NCBI GenBank assembly: GCA_021399435.1
Contig: JAJTUP010000001.1
Coordinates: 744,001 to 808,000 of the forward strand
Direction of reading: 5' to 3'
From: Diaporthe sp. PMI_573
Taxonomy: Eukaryota; Ascomycota; Sordariomycetes; Diaporthales; Diaporthaceae
DNA length: 64,000 bases
This document shows, piece after piece, positions 21,823 to 33,800 of the stretch (position 1 is its first letter; every line of letters starts with the position of its first letter). Under the pieces are notes generated by a model that worked only from the letters and a program-made list of their open reading frames with translations, made no database searches and was not told the DNA's origin. Both the position numbers and the translations under genes were made by a program.

Positions 21823-23991
21823 ATGAATCGAAAGCAGCATTGTGACGCAACGAATCGAAGGGATACGAGCTGTAATGCTCCTTCATCCACAGAAATTGGC
21901 GGCAACGAGCCACAGCTGTCAGCCACTCAAGTCCACAGTAGTGACTATGGCGACTGTACGAGTGATGGCAAGGCCGACGCGAGTATTCAATCTACACGCG
22001 CAAGTGCGATTGATGAGCACATTGTTGTTGAAACTGTTAGGGACCCCATTGTTCGACACCAATCCCCAACAAGAAGAGCTCATATTTGGAATGACGAATT
22101 CGCAAGCACGTCCATCGCAGGCCATACAGAGCTAGTTGAACGACATCCAACACATGCACATAGGGCACTTATTGCCGACTTAGTGTCAGGTGAGGAATGT
22201 TCATCTTCTCATGTGCCACTATGGGGCGCGAGAGTGGACAGCCTCAAGCTGGCCAGAAAGTCAATGACTTCGACAGACGATATTCTAGAGGAGAGCCGAC
22301 AGCTGAGGGCTTCAAGTTTGGCAGAAGACGATACATCTACTGTCTCTATTGAAGAGCTGAAAAAGATAATGCTTGGCAGTGGATGGTGTTTCCATCAGAT
22401 CGAGTATCTCTCGAAGATCTTCCAACTGTCAGTCTTGTGCAGACTCGCTCGATTGGATAGAAAAGCTCAACGACCAGAGGACCACCGGTTGTGTCTGAAG
22501 GAGAAAGCTTGTATCGCATATAACTCTCCACAAACAGAGACCTACGAGACGAAGCATGCCGCTAATTGCCTGGGAACCAACTGTGCTATGATCAAAGTTC
22601 CCTACGAGGACCTGGTACGAATCATACGAAGCGGAGGAGTACCTTTGGTTTCCATCCACGAGCATCCAGATGCTGGGTTTGTGATCAGTGTCCATCGGCG
22701 GAAATTTCGTGGCGATTATATAACAATCAGTCATGTCTGGGCCGACGGGCTTGGTAATCCAAGAGAGAACGCGCTTCCGAAGTGCCAAATCAAACTGCTG
22801 CAATCACTCTTTGACAACGAAAAGGACGTGGGCTGGTCAGGAGGCTGGGTAAAGTGTATAGATTCCATGCTATTTGGTGGAAGGAATCTCAGAATGCTTT
22901 GGATGGATACTCTTTGCATCCCGCCAAATGATACCTCTTTAAGGTCACAATGCATCGATGCTATGGCTTCTATCTACGCCGGATCATCCAGGACTTTCGT
23001 TCTTGACAAAGAGCTGATGGCGATTCCAACGAATCCAAAATTAAACGAACTGCATATTCTCGAGCAAATAATCTGCAGTGTCTGGATGTCTCGAAGTTGG
23101 ACACTGCAAGAAGCGATCCTGCCGGAGGAATGCCTATTCCAGTTAGACGGGGATGTTTTCCAGCCATCACCAGACAGGCTTGACTACAGAACGGGCGAGG
23201 ATGCTATCAGCAGAACTTTGTTCAATGACATTTTACCAGCCGGAGAAAGAGACCGGACCAGATCTGAAAGCTTTGTGTCGATATGGAACAACCTGGCCGG
23301 CCGTTCCACGACGCAAGCCGCAGACCTATACGTTGTGCTGGCCAGCTGTCTCGACTTCAAGCTCCGCCAATTTCGAAAATTCGAGACCTTCGAGGAGAAG
23401 ATGCAGCGCATGATCTTCAGCTTCCAAGAGCTGCCGTTTTCTCTCTTCTTCAATGCGGGCCCCCGGTTGCGCTCAGCCAGAAATCATTACAACAGATGGG
23501 TGCCGACGCAAATCAGTCGCCACCTTCTCACGGCGGGGCCGTCTACATTTGTTTTCCCGGATCCGAATATATCACAATATTCCGATCATGGAATGCGTCT
23601 TGAGATGAAATTGGGCTCGGAGATATCTATCTATGTTGTCGACGAGGTGATCTCCACGCCAAGCGCTTTCAACATGCAGACAAGTGACGGACACTACATG
23701 ATCCAACCACTAGTTGACGCTGCCGATACCTTCCAAACCACTGGCTACTCTGCAACCTTCCTCTTCGTTGCGAAAAGCTCACTGGGTGCTAGTTCGATGA
23801 GGAGTGGGGCCTGTTTCTATCTGTTCACCTCGCAGACGTCCGAGAACCTCCACCACGAACAGACCGTCTTTGAGATGGCTTACTTCTGTCCTGTCCTTTT
23901 CAGAGTTTTGAACACACGAAGTCATCAGCGAGATTATGATGGTCGAGAATCCTTTTCTGCTCGTGAGGTCCCATGTACATGGAAATTTTAG
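21823..23991 (+). CDS. HET-domain protein
   Basis: Single-exon 722-aa protein. After a ~280-residue Ser/Thr-rich, probably disordered N-terminus comes a HET domain: block 1 DYITISHVWADGLGNP (~298-313), block 2 LWMDTLCIPP (~359-368), then a region ending WMSRSWTLQEAILPEE (~420-435). HET domains trigger programmed cell death in vegetative incompatibility and are distantly TIR-like. The C-terminal ~280 residues have no recognised domain. A short membrane ORF in the same frame begins 157 bp downstream and might be a C-terminal exon, but I found no splice pair that keeps the frame. The trigger partner is unknown. Confidence 0.88.
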   Translation: MNRKQHCDATNRRDTSCNAPSSTEIGGNEPQLSATQVHSSDYGDCTSDGKADASIQSTRASAIDEHIVVETVRDPIVRHQSPTRRAHIWNDEFASTSIAGHTELVERHPTHAHRALIADLVSGEECSSSHVPLWGARVDSLKLARKSMTSTDDILEESRQLRASSLAEDDTSTVSIEELKKIMLGSGWCFHQIEYLSKIFQLSVLCRLARLDRKAQRPEDHRLCLKEKACIAYNSPQTETYETKHAANCLGTNCAMIKVPYEDLVRIIRSGGVPLVSIHEHPDAGFVISVHRRKFRGDYITISHVWADGLGNPRENALPKCQIKLLQSLFDNEKDVGWSGGWVKCIDSMLFGGRNLRMLWMDTLCIPPNDTSLRSQCIDAMASIYAGSSRTFVLDKELMAIPTNPKLNELHILEQIICSVWMSRSWTLQEAILPEECLFQLDGDVFQPSPDRLDYRTGEDAISRTLFNDILPAGERDRTRSESFVSIWNNLAGRSTTQAADLYVVLASCLDFKLRQFRKFETFEEKMQRMIFSFQELPFSLFFNAGPRLRSARNHYNRWVPTQISRHLLTAGPSTFVFPDPNISQYSDHGMRLEMKLGSEISIYVVDEVISTPSAFNMQTSDGHYMIQPLVDAADTFQTTGYSATFLFVAKSSLGASSMRSGACFYLFTSQTSENLHHEQTVFEMAYFCPVLFRVLNTRSHQRDYDGRESFSAREVPCTWKF

Positions 23992-24147
23992 GTCAGATTT
24001 GGTACGAATTGCTTCCAATACCTAAATTCGAGCCCCCCCCCCCCACTCAGCAGTTTGCTAAACATTTTCGGCCACGTTGCAGATCCATTACCAGGATTCA
24101 GACCGCTGAAACGGCAAAATCGTAGAAAGCAATTTGCCAGTTTCGGG

Positions 24148-24549
24148 ATGAACACCTGTTTAATCGTTCTCTTACTCAACGAGATTTTGTTGATTTTTGT
24201 GAGCCACCCTGGTTTCAAGTTGTTCTACGAGGATCAACCCGACACAGCAGCCGGTATCGCTGTGTTTGTTCTGGTCAATATGTTCATTGGGATGTTGATC
24301 CTTAGCCTCCCATGGTTCGTCGGCGCTTTCATTATGGTAAGGTTGAGGGATTATATTGTTTTGTATCAGTCTTACGACGACAACTCTGTGGTGGATAAGG
24401 TTGCGAGATTACTGAACGCAGTTGGAAGGGCTATATTCGATGGTCTACATGGCATTTGTCTTCTCCCTATCTATGCGTTGGGACTGATCAAATCAGACAA
24501 AGGGATACCCAATGAGTCAATGGAGACGGAAGATATGGCCTTTATTTAG
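24148..24549 (+). CDS. Small hypothetical membrane protein
   Basis: A 133-aa ORF from an ATG at 24148. It has two strong hydrophobic segments (CLIVLLLNEILLIFV near the start and a longer one centred on IAVFVLVNMFIGMLILSLPW) and a weaker third near GLHGICLLPIYALGL. The open frame extends upstream to about 24050 without ATG and is in the same frame as the HET gene. Many fungal HET proteins end in membrane segments, so this may be a displaced or alternatively spliced C-terminus. An independent gene or a decayed exon are equally possible. Confidence 0.4.
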   Translation: MNTCLIVLLLNEILLIFVSHPGFKLFYEDQPDTAAGIAVFVLVNMFIGMLILSLPWFVGAFIMVRLRDYIVLYQSYDDNSVVDKVARLLNAVGRAIFDGLHGICLLPIYALGLIKSDKGIPNESMETEDMAFI

Positions 24550-25845
24550 CATTGGGGAATGTTTCTACGCTGAAGCCAAACCGTTTTGCAGGTGGACAAA
24601 GTTGATGGCGAGGAAGAAACGCAGCCTGGGGGTACTTAGTTGCGGATGCAATTATGACATGTCTCATCCGTATCACGAAATAATGATTCATGCGCGATCG
24701 GATGAGGGTCTCCAGTTGCACAGTCTAGCGCGCAGAGGTTTGAATGGTGCCCTCGTTAATTAGATGAACGGGTTGCATCCACCAGTGGGAGTGACATAAT
24801 AGATCTATCCGGATATCAGCGTAGACTCGCGGATACCATCGCAAACTCTCGGATATGTTAGGGGCCCCGGGTAGTCCCATCCATCCAGCATTGCATGCAG
24901 GGTGGATCTAGACTGGAGTGTAGTCCAGTCCAGGGGTGTATATAAACATTGTTGACAGGCCTGCTGTGGTATTCTCCTATTTCTTTCCTATTTCTTCAAT
25001 ATCCTCCACCACGGACCCTCCCTCAGCGGCAGCCCGCGGATCACTTCTGTGCTCGGCGCTTGATTATGCATCTTGTACACAAGATACCACAGAACGCAAC
25101 ACTTATATTTATTCTACTGTTGCCTTGCCCCATATTACAATCTCGAACCTTGCAGAGATACCACTTTTGTTCGCTCACGCATGACGCAAGTGAACGCTTT
25201 GTCCTCTATGCGTTGAGATCCACCCAGCTGTTCATCCAATCTTGACAAGGAACATGCTGTGCCCTCATATGTAAGCCAAGATAAAGCAGGCCGGCTGTTC
25301 CATAGACCCATTGTTTACTCCTTGAAGAAGCTCCCAACCCGAACTCCATCCTGGGACTGGCAATTGGATTGCAAGGGCCGGGGCCCAGGGGATGGGGGCT
25401 AGGCCCCGCCGAGTCCCAGAGGTCCCACGCGTATACAGCAGGTAAATAAAGAAAGATATCCAATCAGATACGCATGTAGAGCGAGATACATTGCTTTTCA
25501 ACAAGACGAGATGGTCTGGCACGGTCCAGTACACACACTGCAGTGGGCTTGCTTTACCCTTTCGAGGGGGAGTCGGCCCAGTACTTTTCCCGACAGGGGA
25601 CTCCAGATTCTCCATGTTGGTCACATCTCGTGTGGCGAATCGCCAGGCTACTATTACGAAAAGCTGACTCGGGCATGTGGAATGGTTGTATAAAAGGCAG
25701 AAGGGGAGGACTACTTCGTCCGGCCTCTCTCCACAGGACTCGCTATCCTCCGTGCTAATCAGGTAGAAACTCACCTTCAAGTCTCTCTTTTTCTTTTTTA
25801 CCTTCCGAAGACACGCTAGGCCGTCTGAACACCCAAAAAAGCACC
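24550..25845. other. Intergenic region, promoter of dioxygenase gene
   Basis: About 1.3 kb without a supported gene. A TATAAAAG box lies near its right end. Confidence 0.6.
25689..25696 (+). promoter_or_regulatory. TATA box of dioxygenase gene
   Basis: TATAAAAG, 150 nt upstream of the ATG at 25846, followed by a CT-rich stretch common before fungal transcript starts. Confidence 0.5.
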
Positions 25846-26832
25846 ATGAAGTTTTCACCTCTGACTTTCCTTGCCGCCGGGCTCCTATCCGCGTCGACCG
25901 TCGCGGCCCATGGCGAGCTGCTCTCGCGCACCGAACTCTCGCGTCGGGGCGCCCTGGCCAAGCGCTGTAGCTCTCATGTGGCCCGTCTTAACGAGAAGCG
26001 GTACGCCAAGCGGATGGCCAAGAGGGGCTGGGGCACCGGCAACAGCACCGTCGAGGTCACCACCGCAGCGCCCTACTACGACGTGCTCCAGAACGACACG
26101 TGCGTCCTGTCCACGGAGATCACCGGAGGGCCATACACATGGCTCCAGTCCCAGCTGCTCCGACAGGACACCACTGAGGGCCAGCCCGGCGTCCCGGTCT
26201 GGCTGGACATCGGCCTCATCGACATGGGCACGTGCGAGCCGCTCGAGGGCGCCCTCGTCAGCATCTGGTCTGCCAACGCGACCGGCAGCTACTCCAGCTT
26301 CACGGGCGTGGACCCCAACACGCCGTTCAAGGAGGTCATCGCGCAGCACGGCCTGGACAACTTCACCGTCGGCGAAACAGACTTCCACACTGACGACACC
26401 ACCTTCCTCCGCGGTATGTGGCCGACCAACGCCGAGGGCCTGGCCGAGATCAAGACCATCTACCCGGGCTTCTACGCCGGGCGCGCCATCCACATCCACG
26501 CTCAGGTCTACACGGACTGGACGCTGTACGGAAACGGGACCCTCAGGTCCCAGAACGTCGTCTCGACCGGCCAGCTGTACTTCGAGGAGGACGTGTCGGC
26601 ACGCATCATGTCGCTGGAGCCCTATGTCTCGCATACCGAGATTGTGCGCCGCAAGAACAGTGAGGATCGCCATTTTGCCGATGGGATGTCCGAAGGTTTC
26701 AACCCCGTTATGACTGTTGTTCCTGCGGATGGGGAGAACATCGACAACGGTGTTGTGGCTTACATCACCATGGGCATTGACCCGACCGATGTTAAGACGG
26801 GAGATGCTGAACCAGTCATTTCTGTTGATTAA
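25846..26832 (+). CDS. Secreted intradiol ring-cleavage dioxygenase-like protein
   Basis: Single-exon 328-aa protein beginning with a signal peptide (MKFSPLTFLAAGLLSAS, cleavage after about VAA). A basic propeptide-like stretch with several KR sites (LAKR, NEKR, YAKR, MAKR) follows and may be Kex2-processed. The dioxygenase core includes VPVWLDIGLIDMGTCEPLEG and SIWSANATGSYSSF. The expected non-haem Fe(III) ligands are two Tyr (GPYTWL and PGFYAGR regions) and two His (AIHIHAQVY). Several N-glycosylation sites are present. It should cleave catechol-type rings between the hydroxyls; secreted forms act on lignin- or plant-derived phenolics. The substrate is inferred. Confidence 0.88.
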   Translation: MKFSPLTFLAAGLLSASTVAAHGELLSRTELSRRGALAKRCSSHVARLNEKRYAKRMAKRGWGTGNSTVEVTTAAPYYDVLQNDTCVLSTEITGGPYTWLQSQLLRQDTTEGQPGVPVWLDIGLIDMGTCEPLEGALVSIWSANATGSYSSFTGVDPNTPFKEVIAQHGLDNFTVGETDFHTDDTTFLRGMWPTNAEGLAEIKTIYPGFYAGRAIHIHAQVYTDWTLYGNGTLRSQNVVSTGQLYFEEDVSARIMSLEPYVSHTEIVRRKNSEDRHFADGMSEGFNPVMTVVPADGENIDNGVVAYITMGIDPTDVKTGDAEPVISVD

Positions 26833-29800
26833 TATGATGAGAGCAAAGCCACTTTTCCCGACAACATGGCACCTTTGCGCAAGTAGACTCTAAACTGAAC
26901 TTAGCTATAACTAGACAAATACGTAATACAAGAAAAAGGGCAGCCCGTACCTTCTTCCATCTACTCTTCTGTCTCGCACTCGACCTCCTGTCCGGCATAA
27001 CCGTCTAGCGTCTCCGCGTTGACAAGCGACATTAGTCCTGAAAATCCCTCTTGAACGGGTGTCACAAAATATTTCGACTATCCTGCGTGGGCCGTTCATG
27101 CAAAATTAGTTCGACCATCGTCTTTCCAATGTCGGGACTGAGTGTTACAGTACAAGAAAACCTCTCGTACTAAACACCCACAAGAGGGACGTTGTAATAC
27201 CGCGGGTATTACCGTAGCTACCACTGATATACCGTAACACTGGGGATGAATATTGGACTATTTGTATTTTTTTTTCAGTTCCTCTACTAAGCTGGAATGG
27301 CAATGAATGTCCTATAAGGACAAGGAACAATTTGTCTTATCGATAATAACAGTGAGAATAGAAGACAGCTGGAGTAAAAGACAGGTGAAGCAGTAGAGCT
27401 CCGATGTCTTTGCCCCCCTCTGTGATGTTCGAAGTTTGAGGTCTCGGACATGTATGGTGCTTAGGGGCTTGTGAGACTGATGTCTCAATAGAATAGACCT
27501 CCCTGCAAAGCCGCCTTCTGCGGAATTTGGGGAGCTTAGCAAAAAGCTGATCAGCATAGCTCCTCATGGCTGTAGCAGACTTTCGACAAACTAGAAAAAC
27601 CCGGTCTCTTTCGTTGGTCACAAAAGACATCAGTGTTTACGTCACTGTCCCGTAGGGTTCAAACAGAGGCATACTGCAACATGGCCAAGAGGCAATAGTT
27701 GAGTGCGTTATCCGGAGCCGAATATAGGCGAGGACTTATGAACAAAGAGCGGTGTATTATTAGAAGCTGCTAGCCCTCAACGCTTCCCGCGTGATGTCTC
27801 GGCGCGGCCTTCCCGGCCGAAAACACATGCGGCTCTGAATGACCCGAGGTACTTGAACATCCTGTTGTGACACTATTGAATGCCGTCGGCCAGGCTGCTC
27901 AAGAGTGAGTGTATCATCGCCACCCTCGTGTTCCGGGGGCGCAGCGCAGCAGTGTGAAGGCCCGAATCAGAGTCGCAATCCCGCGTGCACAGAACACACA
28001 CCGTTGAGGATACTAGCCTACAAGGAACCAGTCCCACGATAGCCGCCCGCAAGCAGGAAGCCGGTTGCTGCCCAGACACCCACACGCGCGATGCGCAGGC
28101 AAGCTAGGCGAACCAGACTTCCCCAAAAGGGGGGGTCTTGGTCCACATTTGGGAAAGCCCGGTCTGCCAGCGGTTGATCTTCCTCCCCAATCGTCGTGCT
28201 GACTTCCCAAGGTTGTAATTAGCGCCCATGACCTTCGAAAACCGGTTGGCCCTATCCCATCCTTAGGACTCACCGAGGGTAGGGTGACCATTTAGGGGTG
28301 TTATCAACTGTCAACCATGCAGCCACCTGCAGGCTAATGCAACACTATCTTGGCGAGATAGCAACAGCTGACTCTGCAGGCTCTGCAGGTCAGTCAGCGG
28401 GATACGGGGGGGGGGGTGGAAGACTCTGCTGGGTCTGCAATCACGGCTGCAGCTCTCCAGGGTCACAAGGTCGCGCTGGGGGGAGGGGGGAGGCACGGCG
28501 TGTATACATGCAGGAACAGGTGCGTCCAGATGCACCAAGATTGTTGGCAAGAGGTGATGCGTAGTGTGTTTTCTTTTGCAATGCATGCCAGTGCTGGCAA
28601 GTTGGTCTCCACAAACTAATTGCTTTTGCGGGGGACCATGCCGTGATGTGCAAGGCAGAAAGCCGATCCGGGGGAAAAAGCCACGTTGAGGGGGAAGGCA
28701 GGGGAGTTCATCAAAAAGCAGGTTGGCGGTTCCAAGTTGACGAGCGGAGTGGAGGAGGCGGCACCAACGCTTGGAGGAATCGGGCTCGTGGAGTCAGTCG
28801 CAAGACGGGAATCTGCGCCGGAGGACGGCAGAACACGGCTAACCCCTGACAATCTGGGCGGCGGCTACTTGCTGTCATCCTCCTGAGCTCATCAGTCTTG
28901 TGAGTCTAACCGAAACCCCCGGCACACCGATCACAATGATCACAACTGGCGCTTGAGTGACAGAGTTTTAGTTTTTTCGACCGGGCTGGGTGGCCGCCGC
29001 CCAAGATCATCATGACGATATCCGGGGAGAACTTTTGACCCGTGGTTGGTTCTTTTCACAGGGGTCGCGACTAGCCCGCCGCGTTTTAGTACGGGACCCG
29101 AAAATCTAACTACTCTGTAGTCATCCGGGTAGTCGGTTCCTCCTCGGTTCCTACTGTCTATTGTAGGAGCGGATGCGGGACACAATGCAGTAGAGAGAAT
29201 TTCTCTCATTGCTCACATCGCACACGTGTAAGCCTGCAAGGTGCTGCAATTAGTATGCACAATGCGGTATTCGTGCAGTGGGTCGGAGCCAAGGCCGAGG
29301 GACCAGTAAATGAGAAAGGGAAGAAAAAACCCTTTCCAGAGTACCACGCCATTATTGCGCTGTTAAGCTTATGATAAAGGGTCTCGTGCATGAAGCGTGA
29401 CCAACCTTTCGATATGAGGCGCGTGCCTATCCGCTCCGCTAGTCCCGAGTTGGGCTTCCCACCCTAGACGGCCAAGGATCGTGGGACACACGACCCAGGC
29501 CCCAGCGGAGATTGCAACCCAAAACTTAGTACCAGTGATTGGACCCAAGGCGCGGCATTCGTATCAGTCGTTGCAGTCACCCTCCACGAAGGATTGCCCG
29601 TTTCTTTCCTTCTGCTGCCCCCCAAGGACCCATGGATTTAGTGTGATACATCAAGTCTCGTATCTTGGGTAACCATGCCAGCGAGCCATGTCTGGCCTGG
29701 GCATATTCGTCTCATTTGCGCTTAACCTTCTTTTCCGTGCCCCTTGATATAACGGCGACGGGCCCGAGATAACTCTCCTCGCGTGCTCATCTTGTCCTCC

Positions 29801-29976
29801 TCCCTCTATCGGGCTGTCTCTTATCTTTGCTGGTCGGAAGCCAAACAATTCACTCGCTATCTTCAGTCGCTCGCTATCGCAAATAATTCCCGGCTCATCA
29901 CTTATCGACTATCTAATTATTTCTCAACCCAACCTTCAACCGTCTTAGTAATTACCTCACTCTTCAACTTGTCACC
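26833..29976. other. Gene-poor spacer
   Basis: About 3.1 kb with only short ORFs lacking motifs on both strands. It contains an 11-nt G run at 28406-28416. No RNA gene or transposon was recognised. Confidence 0.55.
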
Positions 29977-30834
29977 ATGAAGACCTCAACATTGACATGC
30001 CTCGCTCTGGCCTCCACTGCCACATGTGAGATCACCTGCGGCCTCGCCAGCGGCTACGACCGAGGCGAGAAGGCCTACTTCTTCAGTGGTGATGGCAGTC
30101 TGGCCAGCTTCGACTCGTGCTCAAGCAAATGCCAGTCAGACTCAAAGTGCCAGAGCTTCGCCTTCGACTCCTCCCAATGCCTCCTCTACGCATCGCCACT
30201 GTAAGTGAACCCTCGCACCTTCACATCAAGAGTCAAGAAGAGCATTAGGCTGACCTTCATCGACAGAGACTCCAACTTCCGCGAGCAGACTAACAGCCCG
30301 TTCTTGTTCTACGACCGCAACTGCGTGGATGTCAAGGCAACCTCGAGCTTCACCACTACTCTGCCCCCGACCACCGCGCCGGCGGCCGGCGGGGCAGCTG
30401 CCACTTCACCTCCTGCCTCGCCCACTCCCGGCAACGGAGGCAGCAGCGGAGGCAGTGGAGGAGGTAACGGCGGCAGCGGCGGCGGCGACAGCAGCGAGTC
30501 CGGAAGCGCCCCAACCGCCCAGGCCGTGTCGACCACGGCCGCCCTGCCCGGCAGCGGTGGTGCTCCGGGAGGACAGCTTGGGGCCTCGAACACTGCCTCC
30601 TCAGGCTTCTCTACTGCCACCACCACAGTGACAGGCGAATCAGGCTCGTCAGCTACCGGCACCTCCTCTTCTGGATCCGGATCAGGCTCCGGGTCTGGCT
30701 CGTCGACGGCATCTTCGTCTTCCTCGGGATCATCTCAGTCAGGATCTGCCTCTTCAGGCGCTGCGGCCACGGCTGCCGAGACCCTCCGCATGATGATGAT
30801 GGGATCCCTGTGCGTCTTGGCTGTGCTTGTCTAA
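29977..30834 (+). CDS. GPI-anchored, apple/PAN-like cell-surface protein
   Basis: Two exons, 29977-30200 and 30267-30834, joined across a 66-nt GTAAGT...GACAG intron, give 263 aa. A short signal peptide (MKTSTLTCLALASTAT) precedes a Cys-rich domain of ~80 residues (CEITCGLASGY, SFDSCSSKCQSDSKCQSFAF, CLLY, YDRNC), whose spacing resembles fungal apple/PAN-like modules. A long low-complexity linker of Ser/Gly/Thr/Ala follows, with several (GS)n-type runs. The last ~25 residues form a hydrophobic tail (MMMMGSLCVLAVLV) typical of a GPI-anchor signal. Likely located at the plasma membrane or cell wall; the ligand is unknown. Confidence 0.78.
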
Positions 30835-33800
30835 GTTCAAAGTGAGGCGTCGAGGATGCCGTGCTCAAGATACTAGTTGGTGGAAAATTGAGTCGAGTTC
30901 AGGCGGAGACCGACAAAACGCTGTCAGAATGACGAATTACGCGACATGTTACGTCTACGATATTCACGCTGTTTACGTACGAGTGACAGAAAGATGAAGG
31001 CCTCGGCTTCACACCGTCCATCACTGTCGTCGCTTGAGGTCATGCTCAAATGTGGACTACATACTGAGGACCAGAGAAATAATGGGAATCCAACCACCGA
31101 GTCGCGTGTATTGCGTTGGGAAGACCGATGTCACGGAGTTACTGCCCACACAGACGCTTGGCGCAGCAGGACGATGGCAATGAACAGGGAAAGCCGTCAC
31201 AGTACTACGTATCACGACAGGCCGACCAAAGGCTAGCCGAGAGGGCAGGGCGATTGGAGATTGGGGAGAGCCAGAGTGCGGTTGCAGAGATACCCATACC
31301 TAAGTAGCATAGCAACAAGTAATGATTACGATGATCACGAAGTACAAGTTCTTTCTGTCTATCTGCCTTTTACTCAGTAAAACCATGCAGCAAAAGTGGC
31401 GCGCAACGCGAGTAATGCATATTCCAGGGTTCGCGGAAGCGCAAACCGAGGGCCCTGGAGCCAGGAGCCCGGCATCAATTTAACCTCAGACTAGCTTTGA
31501 CCTCGGGGTCGCTCCCGACACGACGTTACTCTGACCATGGAGTCGCACCGAGCACGACGTGATCTCACCCTTCGAGTTAATATAGGTTACCTTGGAGATG
31601 TGTCATGAAAATATCCCGAGCCCCTAAACTAAATATTTCGTCTCCCGAGGTAGTAGCAGTCTACTTTTTTCTTTCTGTTGCCTACCCAGCCGCCCAGCAA
31701 GGTAACTGTCACATCGGCGCCCCCCCTCTCATCCCCCCCCCCGCAACTAAATTGCGATATACTTTTTTTTTGTTTTCTCTCATTCTTCTTTCTTCAATTC
31801 TCTGGGGTATCTTCCACCCCTGGGTCGCATTGACGCCCGAGTAACCACCACCAATATTGCAGATGTAGGTAGTACGTGTAATTCCTGCGATGCTATTCGC
31901 TGGCGCGCATACATCATACTCCCTGCTGGACGATCCCCATCACGGCTCGGCTGCCCTGATAAGGTGAGGTATCTGAGCATCTGTGCATTTTCACTCGCCC
32001 ACGAGTGGAAGCAACTAATTAACCCACCCAACGGCCGGTCCGTTCGCAAGCGGCTCGCTAGCTAGCGCTGATTGCGAGGGTCGCCGGGTGGCGGCCATCC
32101 GCCGCTGTCTCTGTTCCGTTGGTGTTTTATCGTTATCAGTGGCAAAGGAAAAGGACAGAACAGCCAACGGGATGGGATGAAAAACCAGGTTGCGGCCGCT
32201 TTGGAAAGATTGCACGGCGTATCAGAGCCTCTTGATCTTGCATGAGAAGATTAAGGGTGGGTGGCAAGTATGTAGACGAGCGTTATTGGGGGGCAAAATG
32301 TGTGGGAACACAGCAGATGCAAGTTGATATTGGCTTCGCGGGTTCCTCGCGCTGCCATTTGCGCGTACGTACCGACCGACGTGGTAGGCGATGTGACTGC
32401 GTCCGAACCTGGGCTGCGATGTGATCCTATAATTCACTTTGTGTTCACCCTAGATTCGCAAAAGCTTAACCAATAAATATACTTATATCCAATCTTACTC
32501 CCATCATGTCTCAGTGCCCGACCGCAACTTTGAACGTATCATCGCACACAAACCTTCTCCCACATACCCGTCCGTGACGGCGATCATCACCATGGAAGCA
32601 CCCGAGCAGATGGGACAGGGCTCCACACGTGGCTGGGCACGGATGCATTGTCTCAAGCGACAGAAGCAACACAGGAAAAAGGGCCCCCAGGGAGAAAAAT
32701 GAAAAACACAAGCCACGGCGCCATGGAATGTCAGATGTTTAGCCCTATAAGACGTGCGGGATCGTGTCTCAGGCGGCAGGCCCATCTAGCCACGAAAACC
32801 CCACAGAGAGCAAAAAGCAAAGACATGGGCCCAGCCCATGTCTCAGAAAACTTGCCACGGGGGGAAGCATTCCTGACCCGCGCCACGTTCCACCAGCGGG
32901 AAGCCACAAAAGAAGCAAACCGGCCGACATTCTTCCAAGCGAGAGAGATCATCTGGCACTTCCTGACTGGCCGCTGGCGCAGCTGGGCTGGGTTTATATC
33001 AGCCCAACACAGGCACATGAGCGCAGCCACTCTCGCCACCGCAAGAAGATGGAGGAAGCAACAGCGGGGGCCGCGTGCATACACGACATATGCGTGAGTG
33101 CCGTGCGCATTAGAGAAGCACTAGAAGGCCGCCTCGCTGGCCTCTACCCCAGGTCAAGAGGTGTGGCTTGCGAACGGGGCCGCGGGCTGCTGTTGCTCGT
33201 GTCTGTGCGGAGGGCTTTCCTTCCTGTGGTGGAAGTTGAAGGGGTGGAACTTGTGGGACGTGCTTTGGCGCTATTAGTCCACTCGCCCGGTTAGTACTTG
33301 ACAGTGGGCAGTATGTCGTCATAGTGGAATTGCTACTGAGGCCGGGCGAAAGAATGAAAGGGGCATAGATGTGCCAGGCCCTGTTGTTCTTTCGTGTATG
33401 TTGTCGGTTGGGGTACCTGGGCGGTGACCTGATATCGATGGAGATATACCAGCGATGGTGATCTGGAGCGAATGAAATGGTGCATGTTTTTCAACACTGC
33501 CCAATTAGCAGTCACCCATTCTTGTACTTCCCAAACCTCCATAAACAACAGGGGGGGGGGACAACAATCCTCGCGAGCCCGCCCGGGGCCAGAAGCGGAT
33601 AAAAATAAACCACCCCAATAATCACCCCCTCCCTCACTGCTATCAACCAGATCAGCCTCAAATTCACAACAACTACCGGTACCACCAGACACGGACGAGG
33701 CGGACCGATATACCACCGTACCATTGGTTTCATCCGGGACGGGTGGCTTGGCACCGGCCTCGTCTCAAAAAAAAAAAGATCCCGTGTGCTCGCCCGCATT

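Noticed and set aside
25885..26673. 262-aa minus-strand ORF inside the dioxygenase gene
   Set aside because: It is a GC-rich shadow of a clearly recognisable plus-strand gene and has no motif.
32764..33294. 176-aa ORF in the 30.8-35 kb spacer
   Set aside because: No ATG-anchored motif, overlaps other ORFs in several frames, and shows no splice structure or domain.
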